A stretch of 64,000 bases of DNA from Pseudomonas entomophila (GTDB lineage: Bacteria > Pseudomonadota > Gammaproteobacteria > Pseudomonadales > Pseudomonadaceae): the NCBI RefSeq assembly GCF_029193575.1, contig NZ_JARGCS010000019.1:124001-188000 (forward strand), read 5' to 3'. This document shows, piece by piece, positions 6,463 to 15,908 of the stretch (position 1 is the first letter of the stretch; every line of letters begins with the position of its first letter). A program made the position numbers and the translations under genes. Below the pieces are notes generated by a model. That model ran no database searches, was not told the origin of the DNA, and saw only the letters and a list, made by a program, of their open reading frames with translations.

Positions 6463-8969
6463 TGACCCGCCTCTCCTTCCCACGTCTGGGCGCTCTGGCC
6501 CTGCGCCAGCTGTTGCGCGATGCCCGCGCCAGCGAAGTGCGCGTGCTGTTCTTCGCCTTGCTGGTCGCGGTGGCGGCCAGCACGGCCATCGGCTACTTCG
6601 GTGCCCGCCTGAATGGCGCCATGCAACTGCGCGCCAGCGAATTCCTCGCCGCCGACCTGGTGTTGCAGGGCTCCTCCCCGGCCCTGGAGACCCAGGTCAG
6701 CGTCGGCACCACAGCCGGCCTGGCGCATGCCCGGGTGGTGGAGTTCAGCAGCGTGGTGGCCACCGACGCGGGCATCCAGCTGTCGAGCATCAAGGCCGCC
6801 GACGACGCCTATCCGCTGCGCGGTCAGCTGCGCAGCGCCGATACCCCCTACGGCACGGAAACGCCCGGCGGCGGGCCAGCCCCGGGCGAGGCCTGGGTCG
6901 AGCCACGTTTGCTGGCGGCGCTGGGGTTGTCGCTGGGCGACAGCATCGACGTTGGCATGAAGTCACTGCGCATGACGCGGGTGCTGACCTACGAGCCAGA
7001 CCGCGCCGGCAACTTCTACAGCCTCACCCCCCGGGTGCTGATGAATCTCGCCGACCTGGAGGCCACCGGTGTGGTCCAGCCTGGCAGCCGGGTCACCTAC
7101 CGCGAACTTTGGCGTGGCGAACCGGACGCACTGGCGCAGTACCGCCAGACAGTAGAAAAGCATCTGGCCGCCAACCAGCGCCTGCTCGATACCCGCGACG
7201 GCAATCGCCAGATCGGTGGCGCGCTGGGCCGCGCCGAGCGCTACTTGAACATGGCCAGCCTGGTGGCGGTGCTGCTGGCCGGGGTTGCCGTGGCCCTGTC
7301 GGCCAGCCGCTACGCCGCTCGCCGCCTCGACGCCAGCGCCCTGCTGCGCTGCCTGGGCCTGTCACGGCATCAAGCCCTGGGCCTGTATTGCCTGCAACTG
7401 GCAATGCTTGGCTTGGTGGCCGCCATCGCCGGTGCCCTGCTCGGTTGGCTGGCGCAACTGGGGCTGTTCCACCTGCTCGAAGGGCTATTGCCCAGCACCG
7501 TGCCGCCAGGCGGCATCGCCCCGGCACTGGCCGGCATCGGCACGGGGCTGGTGGCCCTGGCCGGTTTCGCCCTGCCGCCGCTTGCGGCGCTGGGCCGAGT
7601 GCCGCCGCTACGGGTACTGCGCCGCGACCTGCTGCCGATCCCGACCAGCAGTTGGCTGGTGTACGGTGCCGCGCTGCTCGCCCTCGGCCTGATCATGTGG
7701 CGCCTGAGCCTCGACCTGCTGCTGACCTTCGCCCTGCTGGGCGGCGGCTTGGTCGCCGCCCTGGCACTCGGTGGTCTGTTGCTGCTCGGCCTGCGCAGCC
7801 TGCGGCGCCTGCTGGCCGGCTCGCCCCTGGCCTGGCGCCTGGGCCTAGGTCAACTGTTGCGCCATCCGCTGGCAGCGGCCGGCCAGGCCCTGGCATTCGG
7901 CCTGATCCTCCTGGCCATGGCCCTGGTCGCGCTGCTGCGCGCCGAGCTGCTCGACAACTGGCAGGCGCAACTGCCAAAGGACGCACCCAACCACTTCGCC
8001 TTGAACATTCTGCCCGACGAGCGCGAGCCCTTCGTCGAGCGCCTGCACGCGGTCAACGCCACCTCGGCGCCGCTGTACCCGGTGATCCCCGGGCGCCTGA
8101 CACACATCAACGAGCAACCGGTGCAGCAGATCGTCAGCAAGGAGTCCACCGGCGACCGTGCGGTACAGCGCGACCTGAGCCTCACCTGGGCCGCCGAGCT
8201 GCCCCAGGGCAACGCCCTGAGCGCTGGCAACTGGTGGCAGGCACCGCCGCCGAGCGATGGCCCGCCCGGCGTTTCGGTGGAAGCGGAACTGGCGGCGAGC
8301 CTGAAGCTGCAACTGGGCGACCTGCTGACCTTCGACATCGGCGGCCAGCAGCGCCAGGCCCGGGTCAGCAGTCTGCGCAGCGTACACTGGGACAGCTTCC
8401 AACCGAACTTCTACATGATCTTCCAGCCAGGAACCCTACAGGGCTTGCCGGCCACCTACCTGACCAGCTTCTACCTGGCGCCGGGGCATGACCTCGACGT
8501 GGTGGCACTGGCCCGGGCGTTCCCGGCGGTGACCATCCTCCAGGTCGACGCCCTGCTCGGCCAACTGCGCAGCATCCTCGCCCAGGTCACCCTGGCGGTG
8601 GAGTACGTGCTGCTGTTCGTCCTCGCCGCGGGGCTGGCGGTGTTGTTCGCTGGCCTGCAGGCGACCCTCGACGAGCGCATCCGCCAGGGCGCGCTGCTGC
8701 GTGCACTGGGGGCAGGCCGGCCATTGCTGGTCAAGGCACGGCGCATCGAGTTCGGCCTGCTCGGCGCCGCCAGCGGCCTATTGGCGGCCCTGGGCTGCGA
8801 GCTGATCACCCTGGCCCTGTACCGTTACGCTTTCGACCTTGAGTGGGCGCCACACCCCTGGTTGTTGGTGCTGCCCCTGGTGGGCGCCATGCTGGTCGGT
8901 GGCGCCGGGGTGTTCGGCACGCGCCGGGCACTCAATGCCACGCCGCTGAGCGTGCTGCGCGAGACCTGA
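6462..8969 (+). CDS. ybbP: ABC transporter permease YbbP (FtsX-like, two MacB/FtsX domains)
   Basis: An 835-residue inner-membrane permease. An N-terminal segment (about 25-50) spans the membrane and leads to a periplasmic domain. Dense hydrophobic helices follow at about 260-480, then a second periplasmic domain (about 500-700) and a final FtsX domain with three helices (about 705-825), ending RALNATPLSVLRET, typical of FtsX permeases. This two-copy FtsX layout is that of YbbP. ATG 6462 overlaps the ybbA stop. Its 3' end overlaps the convergent MFS gene by 38 bp. Confidence 0.9.
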   Translation: MTRLSFPRLGALALRQLLRDARASEVRVLFFALLVAVAASTAIGYFGARLNGAMQLRASEFLAADLVLQGSSPALETQVSVGTTAGLAHARVVEFSSVVATDAGIQLSSIKAADDAYPLRGQLRSADTPYGTETPGGGPAPGEAWVEPRLLAALGLSLGDSIDVGMKSLRMTRVLTYEPDRAGNFYSLTPRVLMNLADLEATGVVQPGSRVTYRELWRGEPDALAQYRQTVEKHLAANQRLLDTRDGNRQIGGALGRAERYLNMASLVAVLLAGVAVALSASRYAARRLDASALLRCLGLSRHQALGLYCLQLAMLGLVAAIAGALLGWLAQLGLFHLLEGLLPSTVPPGGIAPALAGIGTGLVALAGFALPPLAALGRVPPLRVLRRDLLPIPTSSWLVYGAALLALGLIMWRLSLDLLLTFALLGGGLVAALALGGLLLLGLRSLRRLLAGSPLAWRLGLGQLLRHPLAAAGQALAFGLILLAMALVALLRAELLDNWQAQLPKDAPNHFALNILPDEREPFVERLHAVNATSAPLYPVIPGRLTHINEQPVQQIVSKESTGDRAVQRDLSLTWAAELPQGNALSAGNWWQAPPPSDGPPGVSVEAELAASLKLQLGDLLTFDIGGQQRQARVSSLRSVHWDSFQPNFYMIFQPGTLQGLPATYLTSFYLAPGHDLDVVALARAFPAVTILQVDALLGQLRSILAQVTLAVEYVLLFVLAAGLAVLFAGLQATLDERIRQGALLRALGAGRPLLVKARRIEFGLLGAASGLLAALGCELITLALYRYAFDLEWAPHPWLLVLPLVGAMLVGGAGVFGTRRALNATPLSVLRET

Positions 8970-10158
8970 TGCGCCGGTGCCCGCTGGCCGCGCCAACCAG
9001 GCCGGCCAGCAACAGCACCGGGGCGCCAACCAGCAGCGCCAACTGCCAAACATCCAGCTGCGGCCAATGGCTGGCGAGCAGGCCGTAGGCGGCCCCGCTC
9101 AGCATCTGCAGGCAGAAGAACTGCCCTGTCGACACGCCGACATCCTGCTGCAAGCAGCGCAGCAACCCGGCCTGGCTGGCGGGGATGACCATGCCAGTGC
9201 TCAGCAGGATGGCCATCATCGGCATCACGAAAGCGACCACGACCTGGCCTGCCCAGGTGATCGCCAGCAACAACCCAACCCCGCCTAGCCCTCCCACCCA
9301 CGCACCCACCGCGAGAATTCGCGCCAGGTCATGACGGCGGCTCATACGCCGGGCCAGAAAACTGCCGCTGACGTAGCCAAGCGCACAGGTAGCGATCAAA
9401 GCGCCGTACTCGAACTCACCAAACCCCAGCAGCACCTGGAAGGCGTAGGCCGACGACGACAGGAACCCGAAGTAGCTCATCCACACCAGGCTGATGCACG
9501 CGGCGTAATAGGTAAAGGCACCGTTGCGCAGATTGCGCAGGTACACCCGGGCAATGGCCAGCGGCGAACCGGTCGCCTGCCGGGGCAACGGCAGCGCCGG
9601 AATCAACCGCCAGCACAACACCCAGACCAGCAGGTTGAACACCCCGACCAACACCAACACCCCGCGCCAGCCCACGTACGGCAGCAACACGCCCCCCAGC
9701 AACGGCGCCAGGCACGGTGTGACCGCGATGGCCGAGGCCAAGGTGGTGAGCATACGCATGCGCTGCCCTTCGGCGAACGCTTCCCTGACCACCAGCCGCG
9801 TCGTCACCGTGCCCACGCAGCCGCCCAGCGCCTGCAACAGGCGACCGAGCATGAACGGCATGAACGACGTCGCGCAGGCGGCAAGAGCGGTCCCGAGCGT
9901 CGCCAACAACAGCCCACCCAGCTGCACCTGACGCGGGCCGAAGCGGTCGCACAGCAGCCCCGCGAAGATGACCGACAAGGCATAGCCGACCATGTACAGC
10001 ACCAGGGTGTTCTGCACCTGCGCGAGCGCCACCCCAAGCTGCGCCGCCAGCGACGTCGACGCCGGCACGATTACCCCAAGCCCCACCTGCGGCACCACTA
10101 CCGCGCTCAACAACGCCAACGGCAACCCAGGCCGTGCCAGGCCTTCCTCGATACGCAT
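8932..10158 (-). CDS. MFS drug-efflux transporter (Bcr/CflA-like)
   Basis: A 408-residue, 12-helix proton-driven exporter. The family motif A loop between helices 2 and 3 is visible as GLLCDRFGPRQVQLGG, and motif C-like glycines occur in helix 5 (PCLAPLLGGVLLPYVGWRG), which marks drug:proton antiporters of the Bcr/CflA group. It is divergent from a MocR-type regulator across a 130-bp gap, suggesting regulation by that neighbour. The 3' end overlaps ybbP on the opposite strand by 38 bp. The substrate is unknown. Confidence 0.85.
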   Translation of the reverse strand: MRIEEGLARPGLPLALLSAVVVPQVGLGVIVPASTSLAAQLGVALAQVQNTLVLYMVGYALSVIFAGLLCDRFGPRQVQLGGLLLATLGTALAACATSFMPFMLGRLLQALGGCVGTVTTRLVVREAFAEGQRMRMLTTLASAIAVTPCLAPLLGGVLLPYVGWRGVLVLVGVFNLLVWVLCWRLIPALPLPRQATGSPLAIARVYLRNLRNGAFTYYAACISLVWMSYFGFLSSSAYAFQVLLGFGEFEYGALIATCALGYVSGSFLARRMSRRHDLARILAVGAWVGGLGGVGLLLAITWAGQVVVAFVMPMMAILLSTGMVIPASQAGLLRCLQQDVGVSTGQFFCLQMLSGAAYGLLASHWPQLDVWQLALLVGAPVLLLAGLVGAASGHRRIRSRAARSAAWH

Positions 10159-10288
10159 GATTCACCGGCCCTCGAAACGTCAACGACGTGGCGTATCGCC
10201 CGAAAAAGGCTCTGCGCCGCGTCGTTGAGGTTATTGAGGCACCTGCTTAAGATGAAGGCCCATTAACCCTTCTCGCGTGTGGACCACT

Positions 10289-11740
10289 ATGGCCAGAGGC
10301 AAACAGGCGATCGCCCTCGACATCGCCCTGCCCGTCGCGTTGTCCGCTGGCAGCGGTGGCAAGCACCAGGTGCTCCATGAGTTTCTGCAGGCCCTGGTGG
10401 TCAGCGGCCACCTGCCACCGGGCAGCCTGCTGCCGTCGACACGCACCCTGGCGACGCGCTGGGGCGTTGCCCGCGGCACACTGGAAGCGGTGTTCGAACA
10501 ACTGAAGCTGGAAGGCTACATCGAGCGCCGACAAGGCGCAGGCTCGCAGGTGGCGGCGCGCCTGCCCGATCAGCTGATCGCCGCCGGCGACCCGGCAATC
10601 GCCTGCGCCGTACCGCCAGTGCCAGCCCCGGTCGACGCGCAAGCGCTGGAGGCTCAGGTCCAGGCCCGGGTGCCCTTCGTCGCCCGCCTGCCCGACCCGG
10701 ACCTGCTGGAACCCTCTCATTTCCACGCTCGCCTCGACGGCGCCGCACTGCTAGCGGGGGCGTCCACTCAGGGCAACCCTCCCCTGCGCCAGGCGATCGC
10801 TGCGCACCTCAAGGTGTACCGTGGCATCGACTGTACACCCGACGACATCGTCATCACCCACGGCATCCGCCATACCCTGGACCTGTTCAGCCGAATCCTC
10901 GACCGGCAGCGTGCAGTGGCCGTGGAGGACCCAGGGTACGCCTGGGCCAGACGTATCTTCACCCAGGGCGGTCACGAACTGGTGTACATCCCCATCGACA
11001 GCGAGGGCCTGCGCGTCGACGCACTGGCTGGGCATCCCCACGTCGGCGCAGTGCACGTCACACCTGCGCACCAGGCACCACTGGGCTTATGCCTGGGCGT
11101 CGAGCGACGCCAGGCCCTTCTGGCCTGGGCCCAGGCGCAGGACGCCTACATCGTCGAGGACGACTACGACAGCGAGTACAACTACGCCAGCGCACCGCTG
11201 CCGGCGCTCAGGGCGATCGACACGGATGACCGGGTGCTGTTCTGCGGCAGCTTCAACAAAACCCTGTTCAGTCACTTGCGCCTGGGTTTCGCCGTGGTCC
11301 CGCGGCGGCTGCGCGAGGCCTGGCTGGCTTGCCTGGCGCTATCCGGCCAGGCACCGGGCGTGCTGGGTCAGCACGCCCTGCAACGGATGCTCGACAACGG
11401 CCACTATGCCCGCCACCTGCGCGTGGCACGACAGACCTACCAGCGCCGCCGCGACCTGCTGCTCGCGCGCCTGCGCCAACACCTCGCGGTGAGGATCAGC
11501 GGCGAGCAGGCTGGCCTGCATTTCATTCTCTGGCTGCCTGAAGGTGCGTGCGAACGGCGGTTCTGCCTGCTGGCCCGGCGCAACGGCCTGATGCTGCAAC
11601 CGGTGGGGCTGTTCACCCACGAGCATGCCTGGCCGCCTGGGGTGCTGATCGGCTATGCGTCATTGAGCGACGCGCAGATCGTCGTCGCGGCAGGGAGGCT
11701 GGTCAACGCCTACCGTCAGGTGCTCGCCGAGCTGGGCTGA
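10289..11740 (+). CDS. MocR/PdxR-type transcription regulator (GntR HTH + aminotransferase fold)
   Basis: A 483-residue regulator. Residues about 20-85 form a GntR winged helix (LPSTRTLATRWGVARGTLEAVFEQL). A linker leads to a fold-type-I aminotransferase domain with the PLP lysine in GSFNKTLFSHLRLG (near residue 330) and the Asp of VEDDYDSEY. These proteins sense PLP or amino compounds and usually control a divergent gene; here that is the MFS exporter. ATG 10289 is taken as start because the in-frame GTG 12 bp upstream has no better ribosome site. The 3' end overlaps greB by 25 bp (convergent). Confidence 0.88.
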   Translation: MARGKQAIALDIALPVALSAGSGGKHQVLHEFLQALVVSGHLPPGSLLPSTRTLATRWGVARGTLEAVFEQLKLEGYIERRQGAGSQVAARLPDQLIAAGDPAIACAVPPVPAPVDAQALEAQVQARVPFVARLPDPDLLEPSHFHARLDGAALLAGASTQGNPPLRQAIAAHLKVYRGIDCTPDDIVITHGIRHTLDLFSRILDRQRAVAVEDPGYAWARRIFTQGGHELVYIPIDSEGLRVDALAGHPHVGAVHVTPAHQAPLGLCLGVERRQALLAWAQAQDAYIVEDDYDSEYNYASAPLPALRAIDTDDRVLFCGSFNKTLFSHLRLGFAVVPRRLREAWLACLALSGQAPGVLGQHALQRMLDNGHYARHLRVARQTYQRRRDLLLARLRQHLAVRISGEQAGLHFILWLPEGACERRFCLLARRNGLMLQPVGLFTHEHAWPPGVLIGYASLSDAQIVVAAGRLVNAYRQVLAELG

Positions 11741-12210
11741 TCGCCGTAGCGGATACGGTTGACGTACCAGGTTGCCTCGCCCGTGGGCGTGTGCACCAGC
11801 ACCTCGTCGCCTTCCTCTTTCTTGAGCAGGGCGCGGGCCATGGGCGAGTCGATGGAGATGTAGTCGTTGCGCCCGTAGATCTCGTCGTAGCCGACGATGC
11901 GAAACGTGAGGGTCTCGCCCTCGTCGTTCTCGATCTCGACCCAGGCGCCGAAAAATACCTTGCCTTCCTGCTGCGGCGAATAGTCCACCACCTTGACGTC
12001 CTCGAGACGTTTGCGCAGGTAGCGCACACGGCGGTCGATCTCGCGCAGCAGCTTCTTGTTGTACTGGTAGTCGGCGTTTTCACTGCGGTCGCCCAGCGAC
12101 GCGGCCCAGGCGACCTTCTGGGTGATCTCGGGGCGGTACACCCGCCACAGGTGATCGAGCTCCTGCTTCAGAGCCTGATGACCTTCGGTGGTGATGATGT
12201 TGGTGCTCAA
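11716..12210 (-). CDS. greB: Transcription elongation factor GreB
   Basis: A 164-residue Gre factor that rescues backtracked RNA polymerase by stimulating transcript cleavage. The N-terminal coiled coil carries the acidic tip (GDRSENADYQYNKKLLREID), followed by the C-terminal FKBP-like domain (GDEVLVHTPTGEATWYV). The length and the YQYNKKLLREIDRR segment indicate GreB rather than GreA. The best start is TTG at 12210 (MSTNIITTEGHQ), preceded by AGGAGAA; the upstream ATG in frame has no support from family length. Confidence 0.92.
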   Translation of the reverse strand: MSTNIITTEGHQALKQELDHLWRVYRPEITQKVAWAASLGDRSENADYQYNKKLLREIDRRVRYLRKRLEDVKVVDYSPQQEGKVFFGAWVEIENDEGETLTFRIVGYDEIYGRNDYISIDSPMARALLKKEEGDEVLVHTPTGEATWYVNRIRYGDQPSSAST

Positions 12211-12301
12211 GCCAGGTTCTCCTCGGCGCATCCGCGGCAAGCGACAGGGGCTTGCCGAGGCACCGAGCCTAACCGAAAAAACCGCCGCCCGACACGCCCG
12301 C

Positions 12302-12610
12302 TCAACGGCGCGTGATCAGACCCTGGCGGGCGATGCGGGTGAGGTGGGCGATGACGTCGACGGCCTGCTCGGCGCTGGGCGCCTGGATCACCGCGAGGTC
12401 GAAACGGTCGTTGCCGTACTGCGCGAGGTTGCACGCGGCTTCGGCGAACTGGATGAGGAAGGCACGGGCCTGACCCTTGCGCCGGGAAAAACCGTCGAGG
12501 TTGCGCAGCAGGGTGGGCTGGTGCTGGCCGCCGAGCAGGATGCGCGGCGTGCGGGCCGCTAGGCCAACAGGCAGGGGGGTCAGGCAAACACTGGTACGTG
12601 GACAACTCAT
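12302..12610 (-). CDS. Conserved hypothetical protein, 102 aa
   Basis: A small basic protein starting MSCPRTSVCLTPLP. No domain is recognised. The middle reads NLDGFSRRKGQARAFLIQFAEAACNLAQYGNDRFDLAVIQAPS, with a predicted helix and strand pattern, and the end is ITRR. GGAGATAC upstream of ATG 12610 is a fair ribosome site. It looks like a Pseudomonas lineage protein. The 213 bp to its right hold no ORF, only a hairpin at 12,765-12,803. Confidence 0.55.
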   Translation of the reverse strand: MSCPRTSVCLTPLPVGLAARTPRILLGGQHQPTLLRNLDGFSRRKGQARAFLIQFAEAACNLAQYGNDRFDLAVIQAPSAEQAVDVIAHLTRIARQGLITRR

Positions 12611-12764
12611 GGAGTATCTCTCCGCCTCGCAGATCCCGCTGGGCAGCGGTGGGAGGCGTCACCGAACCAGCGCTTTAGCGGTATTTCGGAGAACCCCGTG
12701 GGGCCGTCCCGCGCCCCGCAAGTAGCTGTTTAAATCGGCGCAAGCGGTATCCTAGAGCGTCGAA

Positions 12765-12803
12765 CGGCAAGCTGCAAGTGGGTGTTCACTTGCAGCTTGC
12801 CGT
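12765..12803. terminator. Long perfect hairpin downstream of the doxX-like gene
   Basis: The arms ACGGCAAGCTGCAAGT (12,765-12,780) and ACTTGCAGCTTGCCGT (12,788-12,803) are exact complements around a 7-base interval, 21 bp past the end of the DoxX gene. There is no clear T tract on either strand, so it may be a dispersed intergenic element or an RNA-stabilising 3' hairpin rather than a classic terminator. Confidence 0.5.
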
Positions 12804-12823
12804 GGCGGTATTGCAGCCGCGTG

Positions 12824-13258
12824 TCAGCGGGCGATCAGGCGGTCCAGCGAGAGGCGCCCTGCCCCTTCCATCAGCACCGCCAACGTGCCGCCGAGCAGCG
12901 CCAGGGCGAACTCGTAGCCGTTGTTGGACATGAACAAACCGTTGCCAATGTGCACCGAGAAGATCGCCACCACCAGGGTCACGCTCAGCGCCAACGCCGC
13001 CGGCCGCGCCAGCAGGCCAACCACCAGGGCCAGGCCGCCGAAGAACTCGGCGCTACCGGACAACAGCGCCATCAGGTAGCCCGGTGCCAGGCCGATGCTT
13101 TCCATCCACTGGCCGGTGCCTTCCAGGCCGTAGCCACCGAACAGGCCGAAGAGTTTCTGTGCGCCGTGGGCCATGAAAATGACGCCGACCAACACACGGA
13201 TGATGCTGAGGCCGAAACCGGCGCGGGTGGCGAGCAGGGCTTTGATCGAAGGGTTCAT
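12824..13258 (-). CDS. DoxX-family membrane protein
   Basis: A 144-residue protein with four hydrophobic helices. The family fingerprint GVIFMAHGAQKLFGLFGGYGLEGTGQWMES is seen near the first helix, followed by GSAEFFGGLALVVGLLARPAA. DoxX/YqjF proteins are inner-membrane proteins linked to redox and thiol stress; the exact reaction is not established. ATG 13258 has AGGAAG upstream. It is monocistronic between a conserved hypothetical gene and a transglycosylase gene. Confidence 0.85.
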   Translation of the reverse strand: MNPSIKALLATRAGFGLSIIRVLVGVIFMAHGAQKLFGLFGGYGLEGTGQWMESIGLAPGYLMALLSGSAEFFGGLALVVGLLARPAALALSVTLVVAIFSVHIGNGLFMSNNGYEFALALLGGTLAVLMEGAGRLSLDRLIAR

Positions 13259-13363
13259 GTTGCGAGCTTCCTTGAAGTGTTTGGTTGGGATGGGCGCCAT
13301 CTTAATCAAACCTTCAGATAGTTAAATCGCAAAAAACCCAACATTAAAATCGAATAAATCGAT

Positions 13364-14770
13364 TTATAAGCGTTTAGCCACCCGCTCCAGCGAGTCACGC
13401 TCGCGGTTGAACGCCAGAAAGTACTTGTTGACACTGTTGACGAAGTTCACCGGCCCCATGCCCACCTGCTCCATGGCGATGCGCTCGGTCTGGAAGAACC
13501 ACTGGTTGCCGTTGAGCCCGCGTCGCCGCGCCTCGGCACGCATGGCCTGGACCCGCTCCGGGCCGAGGTTGTAGGCGGCGAGGATGAACGCCATGCGCTC
13601 ACGCTCGTTGAGCTGCGGGCTGGCGAAGAACTTGCGGCGAATCAACGCCAGGTAGCGGGCACTGGCCTGCACATTGCCATCGACCGTGGCGGTGTTGCTG
13701 ACGCCGACCCGCTGCGCCGCCGAGGGGGTGATCTGCATCAGCCCGTGGGCGCCGCCGGTGCCGCGCGCCTGGGGGTTGAGGGTGGACTCCTTGAACGCCA
13801 GCGCCGCCAGGTTCAGCCAGTCGATCTGCTGGTCGCCGGCGTGCTTCTGCAACACCGGACGCACCGCCTCCAGGCGCTGGCGATCCTGACGCGCCAGGGG
13901 GTCGTGCACACGATACTGGCGCCGGTAGATGCGCTCGAAGGCGGCATCCTGGTTATCTGGGGCGCGGTAGCTGGCGAGGAAATGATCCACCGTGGTCAGC
14001 AGCGTGGCCGCATCGCGTCGCACATACCAGCGGATGGCCTCAGGCTGGCTCAGGCGCAGCTGGGTATCCAGGCGCAGGCGCGGCATCACCCGCGCCCAGC
14101 GCTGGGCGATGGGACGCTCCACCACGGTCAGGTGGTAGATGCCGGCCTGGACCATTTCCAGCACGTCCTCCACCGCCAGGGTCGGGTCGACCCATTCGAC
14201 CTTGATCGGTGGCCGCTTGCGCAGGGCCAATTGTTGGTTGAGCTGCTGGATTACCGCGCCAGCGGCGCTGGCGCTGGTCAGGGCGATGGTTCGCCCGGAT
14301 AACTGCTCGACCCGACTGAAGCCACGCTCGCCCTTGCGCCCCACCAGCAACAGCGGCACTTGGTCGACTACCGGGGCGCTGACGCCCACCCCAGTGACCA
14401 GCCCCGGGTCGAGCAGTTCGCCCGGTGCGGCCAGGTCACCCTCGCCGCGCTGCAGGGCGCCGAGCAGTTGTTCCTTGGCCCGGGGAATGAGCTTGACGGT
14501 CAGTTCCTGGTCATCACCGACGCGGGCGTTGAGGTAGTGTTCCAGGGCACGCAGGCGGTAGTACTCAAGGCCCACCGGCTCACCCTTGACCTCGCCGGAG
14601 CTGTTGCGGCTCTGGTTCACCAGCACCCGCAGCACCTTGCTCGCGCGGATCTGCGCCAGGTCACGCACCTGGCTGGGCGGCACGCTCTGGGGCGGCCCGG
14701 GTTGCTGGGCCAGGGCTGGGCCGGTGGCCAGCAACGCGAGCATCAGCACGGTCAGGAAAGGTCGCAGCAT
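13364..14770 (-). CDS. Membrane-bound lytic transglycosylase, MltF-like
   Basis: A 468-residue exported enzyme. Residues 1-21 are a signal peptide. Residues about 40-270 resemble a solute-binding (SBP_bac_3) regulatory domain. Residues about 290-440 form an SLT goose-lysozyme-like domain, with the catalytic Glu in LAFKESTLNPQARG and the motif GAHGLMQITPSAAQRVG, then AAYNLGP. This two-domain order is that of MltF, which cleaves the MurNAc-GlcNAc bond and forms 1,6-anhydroMurNAc. ATG 14770 starts the signal peptide; longer in-frame starts upstream have no support. It is divergent from tatD. Confidence 0.87.
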   Translation of the reverse strand: MLRPFLTVLMLALLATGPALAQQPGPPQSVPPSQVRDLAQIRASKVLRVLVNQSRNSSGEVKGEPVGLEYYRLRALEHYLNARVGDDQELTVKLIPRAKEQLLGALQRGEGDLAAPGELLDPGLVTGVGVSAPVVDQVPLLLVGRKGERGFSRVEQLSGRTIALTSASAAGAVIQQLNQQLALRKRPPIKVEWVDPTLAVEDVLEMVQAGIYHLTVVERPIAQRWARVMPRLRLDTQLRLSQPEAIRWYVRRDAATLLTTVDHFLASYRAPDNQDAAFERIYRRQYRVHDPLARQDRQRLEAVRPVLQKHAGDQQIDWLNLAALAFKESTLNPQARGTGGAHGLMQITPSAAQRVGVSNTATVDGNVQASARYLALIRRKFFASPQLNERERMAFILAAYNLGPERVQAMRAEARRRGLNGNQWFFQTERIAMEQVGMGPVNFVNSVNKYFLAFNRERDSLERVAKRL

Positions 14771-14941
14771 GAAGGATGGCGTCCGAGGGCTGTTGGGCAG
14801 GGACCATCTGCGCAGGTCTGGCACGAATCGATCCGTGATAAATGACGCCAAAAGACCATGGCAAACGTTTGAAGTTCTTGGCTTTTTCGAGAGTTCCTGG
14901 TTTTTGCTATGCTGGCCGCCCCCGCGGCAGGAGGTAGCACC

Positions 14942-15739
14942 ATGCAACTGATCGATATCGGCGTCAACCTGACCAACAAAAGCTTCCATGACCAACAGGC
15001 AGCGATCGTCGAACGGGCCATCGAGGCGGGCGTGACGCAGATGGTGCTGACCGGCACCAGCCTGGCCGTCAGCGACGAGGTTCTGGCGTTGTGCCTGAAG
15101 TTGGATGCGGCCGGCCAGCACCTGTTCGCCACCGCCGGCGTGCACCCTCACGACGCCAGCCGTTGGGAGCCAGCCAGCGAGCGCAGGCTGCGCCAACTAC
15201 TGGCACAAGATCGGGTACGCGCCGTGGGCGAATGCGGGCTGGACTTCAACCGCGACTTCTCCCCTCGCCCACAGCAGGAGAAGGCCCTGGAAGCACATCT
15301 GGCCTTGGCCGCGGAGCTGCACTTGCCGGTGTTCCTGCACGAACGCGAGGCCAGCGCGCGACTGCTGGCGATCCTCAAGGACTACCGCGACCACCTGCCC
15401 GGGGCCGTGGTGCATTGCTTCACCGGTGAGCGCCAGGCGCTGTTCGATTACCTGGACATGGACCTGCACATCGGCATCACCGGCTGGATCTGCGACGAGC
15501 GTCGTGGCACGCACCTGCATCCATTGGTCGGCAACATTCCTGCCGGGCGGTTGATGCTGGAAAGCGATGCACCGTACCTGCTGCCGCGCAGCTTGCGGCC
15601 GAAGCCGAAGAATGGGCGCAATGAGCCGGCGTTCCTACCGGAGGTACTGCGGGAGGTGGCGTTGCATCGGGGTGAGACGCTGGAACAGGTGGCAGTGCAT
15701 ACCACAGCGGCGGCGCAAGCGTTTTTTGGCCTGAATTGA
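14942..15739 (+). CDS. tatD: TatD-family metal-dependent nuclease
   Basis: A 265-residue TIM-barrel hydrolase. The metal-binding set is present: the early segment [25 protein letters not shown] (Glu), FLHEREA (His), VHCFTGER (His) and [10 protein letters not shown] (Asp). TatD is a Mg-dependent 3'-5' exonuclease acting on DNA and RNA. AGGAGG lies 8 bp before ATG 14942. The first motif has Asn-Val-Asn where many relatives have DxHxH (Asp-His-Asp-His), which is the usual form for the TatD subgroup as opposed to YcfH. Confidence 0.88.
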   Translation: MQLIDIGVNLTNKSFHDQQAAIVERAIEAGVTQMVLTGTSLAVSDEVLALCLKLDAAGQHLFATAGVHPHDASRWEPASERRLRQLLAQDRVRAVGECGLDFNRDFSPRPQQEKALEAHLALAAELHLPVFLHEREASARLLAILKDYRDHLPGAVVHCFTGERQALFDYLDMDLHIGITGWICDERRGTHLHPLVGNIPAGRLMLESDAPYLLPRSLRPKPKNGRNEPAFLPEVLREVALHRGETLEQVAVHTTAAAQAFFGLN

Positions 15740-15751
15740 ACAACAACGGGG

Positions 15752-15784
15752 CGGCCCTATCGCGGGGCGGGCCCGCATAGGGCC
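15752..15784. repeat. REP-like inverted repeat
   Basis: GGCCCTAT ... ATAGGGCC arms enclose a GC-rich middle that itself contains GGGGCGGGCCC. It sits 13 bp after tatD and shares its arms with the element at 1,186-1,201. P. putida genomes are rich in such intergenic palindromes. It could also act as a Rho-independent-like stop, but no T tract follows. Confidence 0.4.
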
Positions 15785-15908
15785 TCCACTACCCCCCGCC
15801 TCCCAGCCCACCCTTTCTTGACACACATCAACGCCAGCAGCGCCTCGACCGGACACAATGATGGCACCTTGCCAATACTGTTTCCGCTCAACTCAGAGAA
15901 GACCTACC

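Noticed and set aside
7109..8491. A 460-codon frame inside ybbP on the same strand
   Set aside because: Arg/Pro/Ala-rich alternate frame of a gene with clear FtsX features; no ribosome site.
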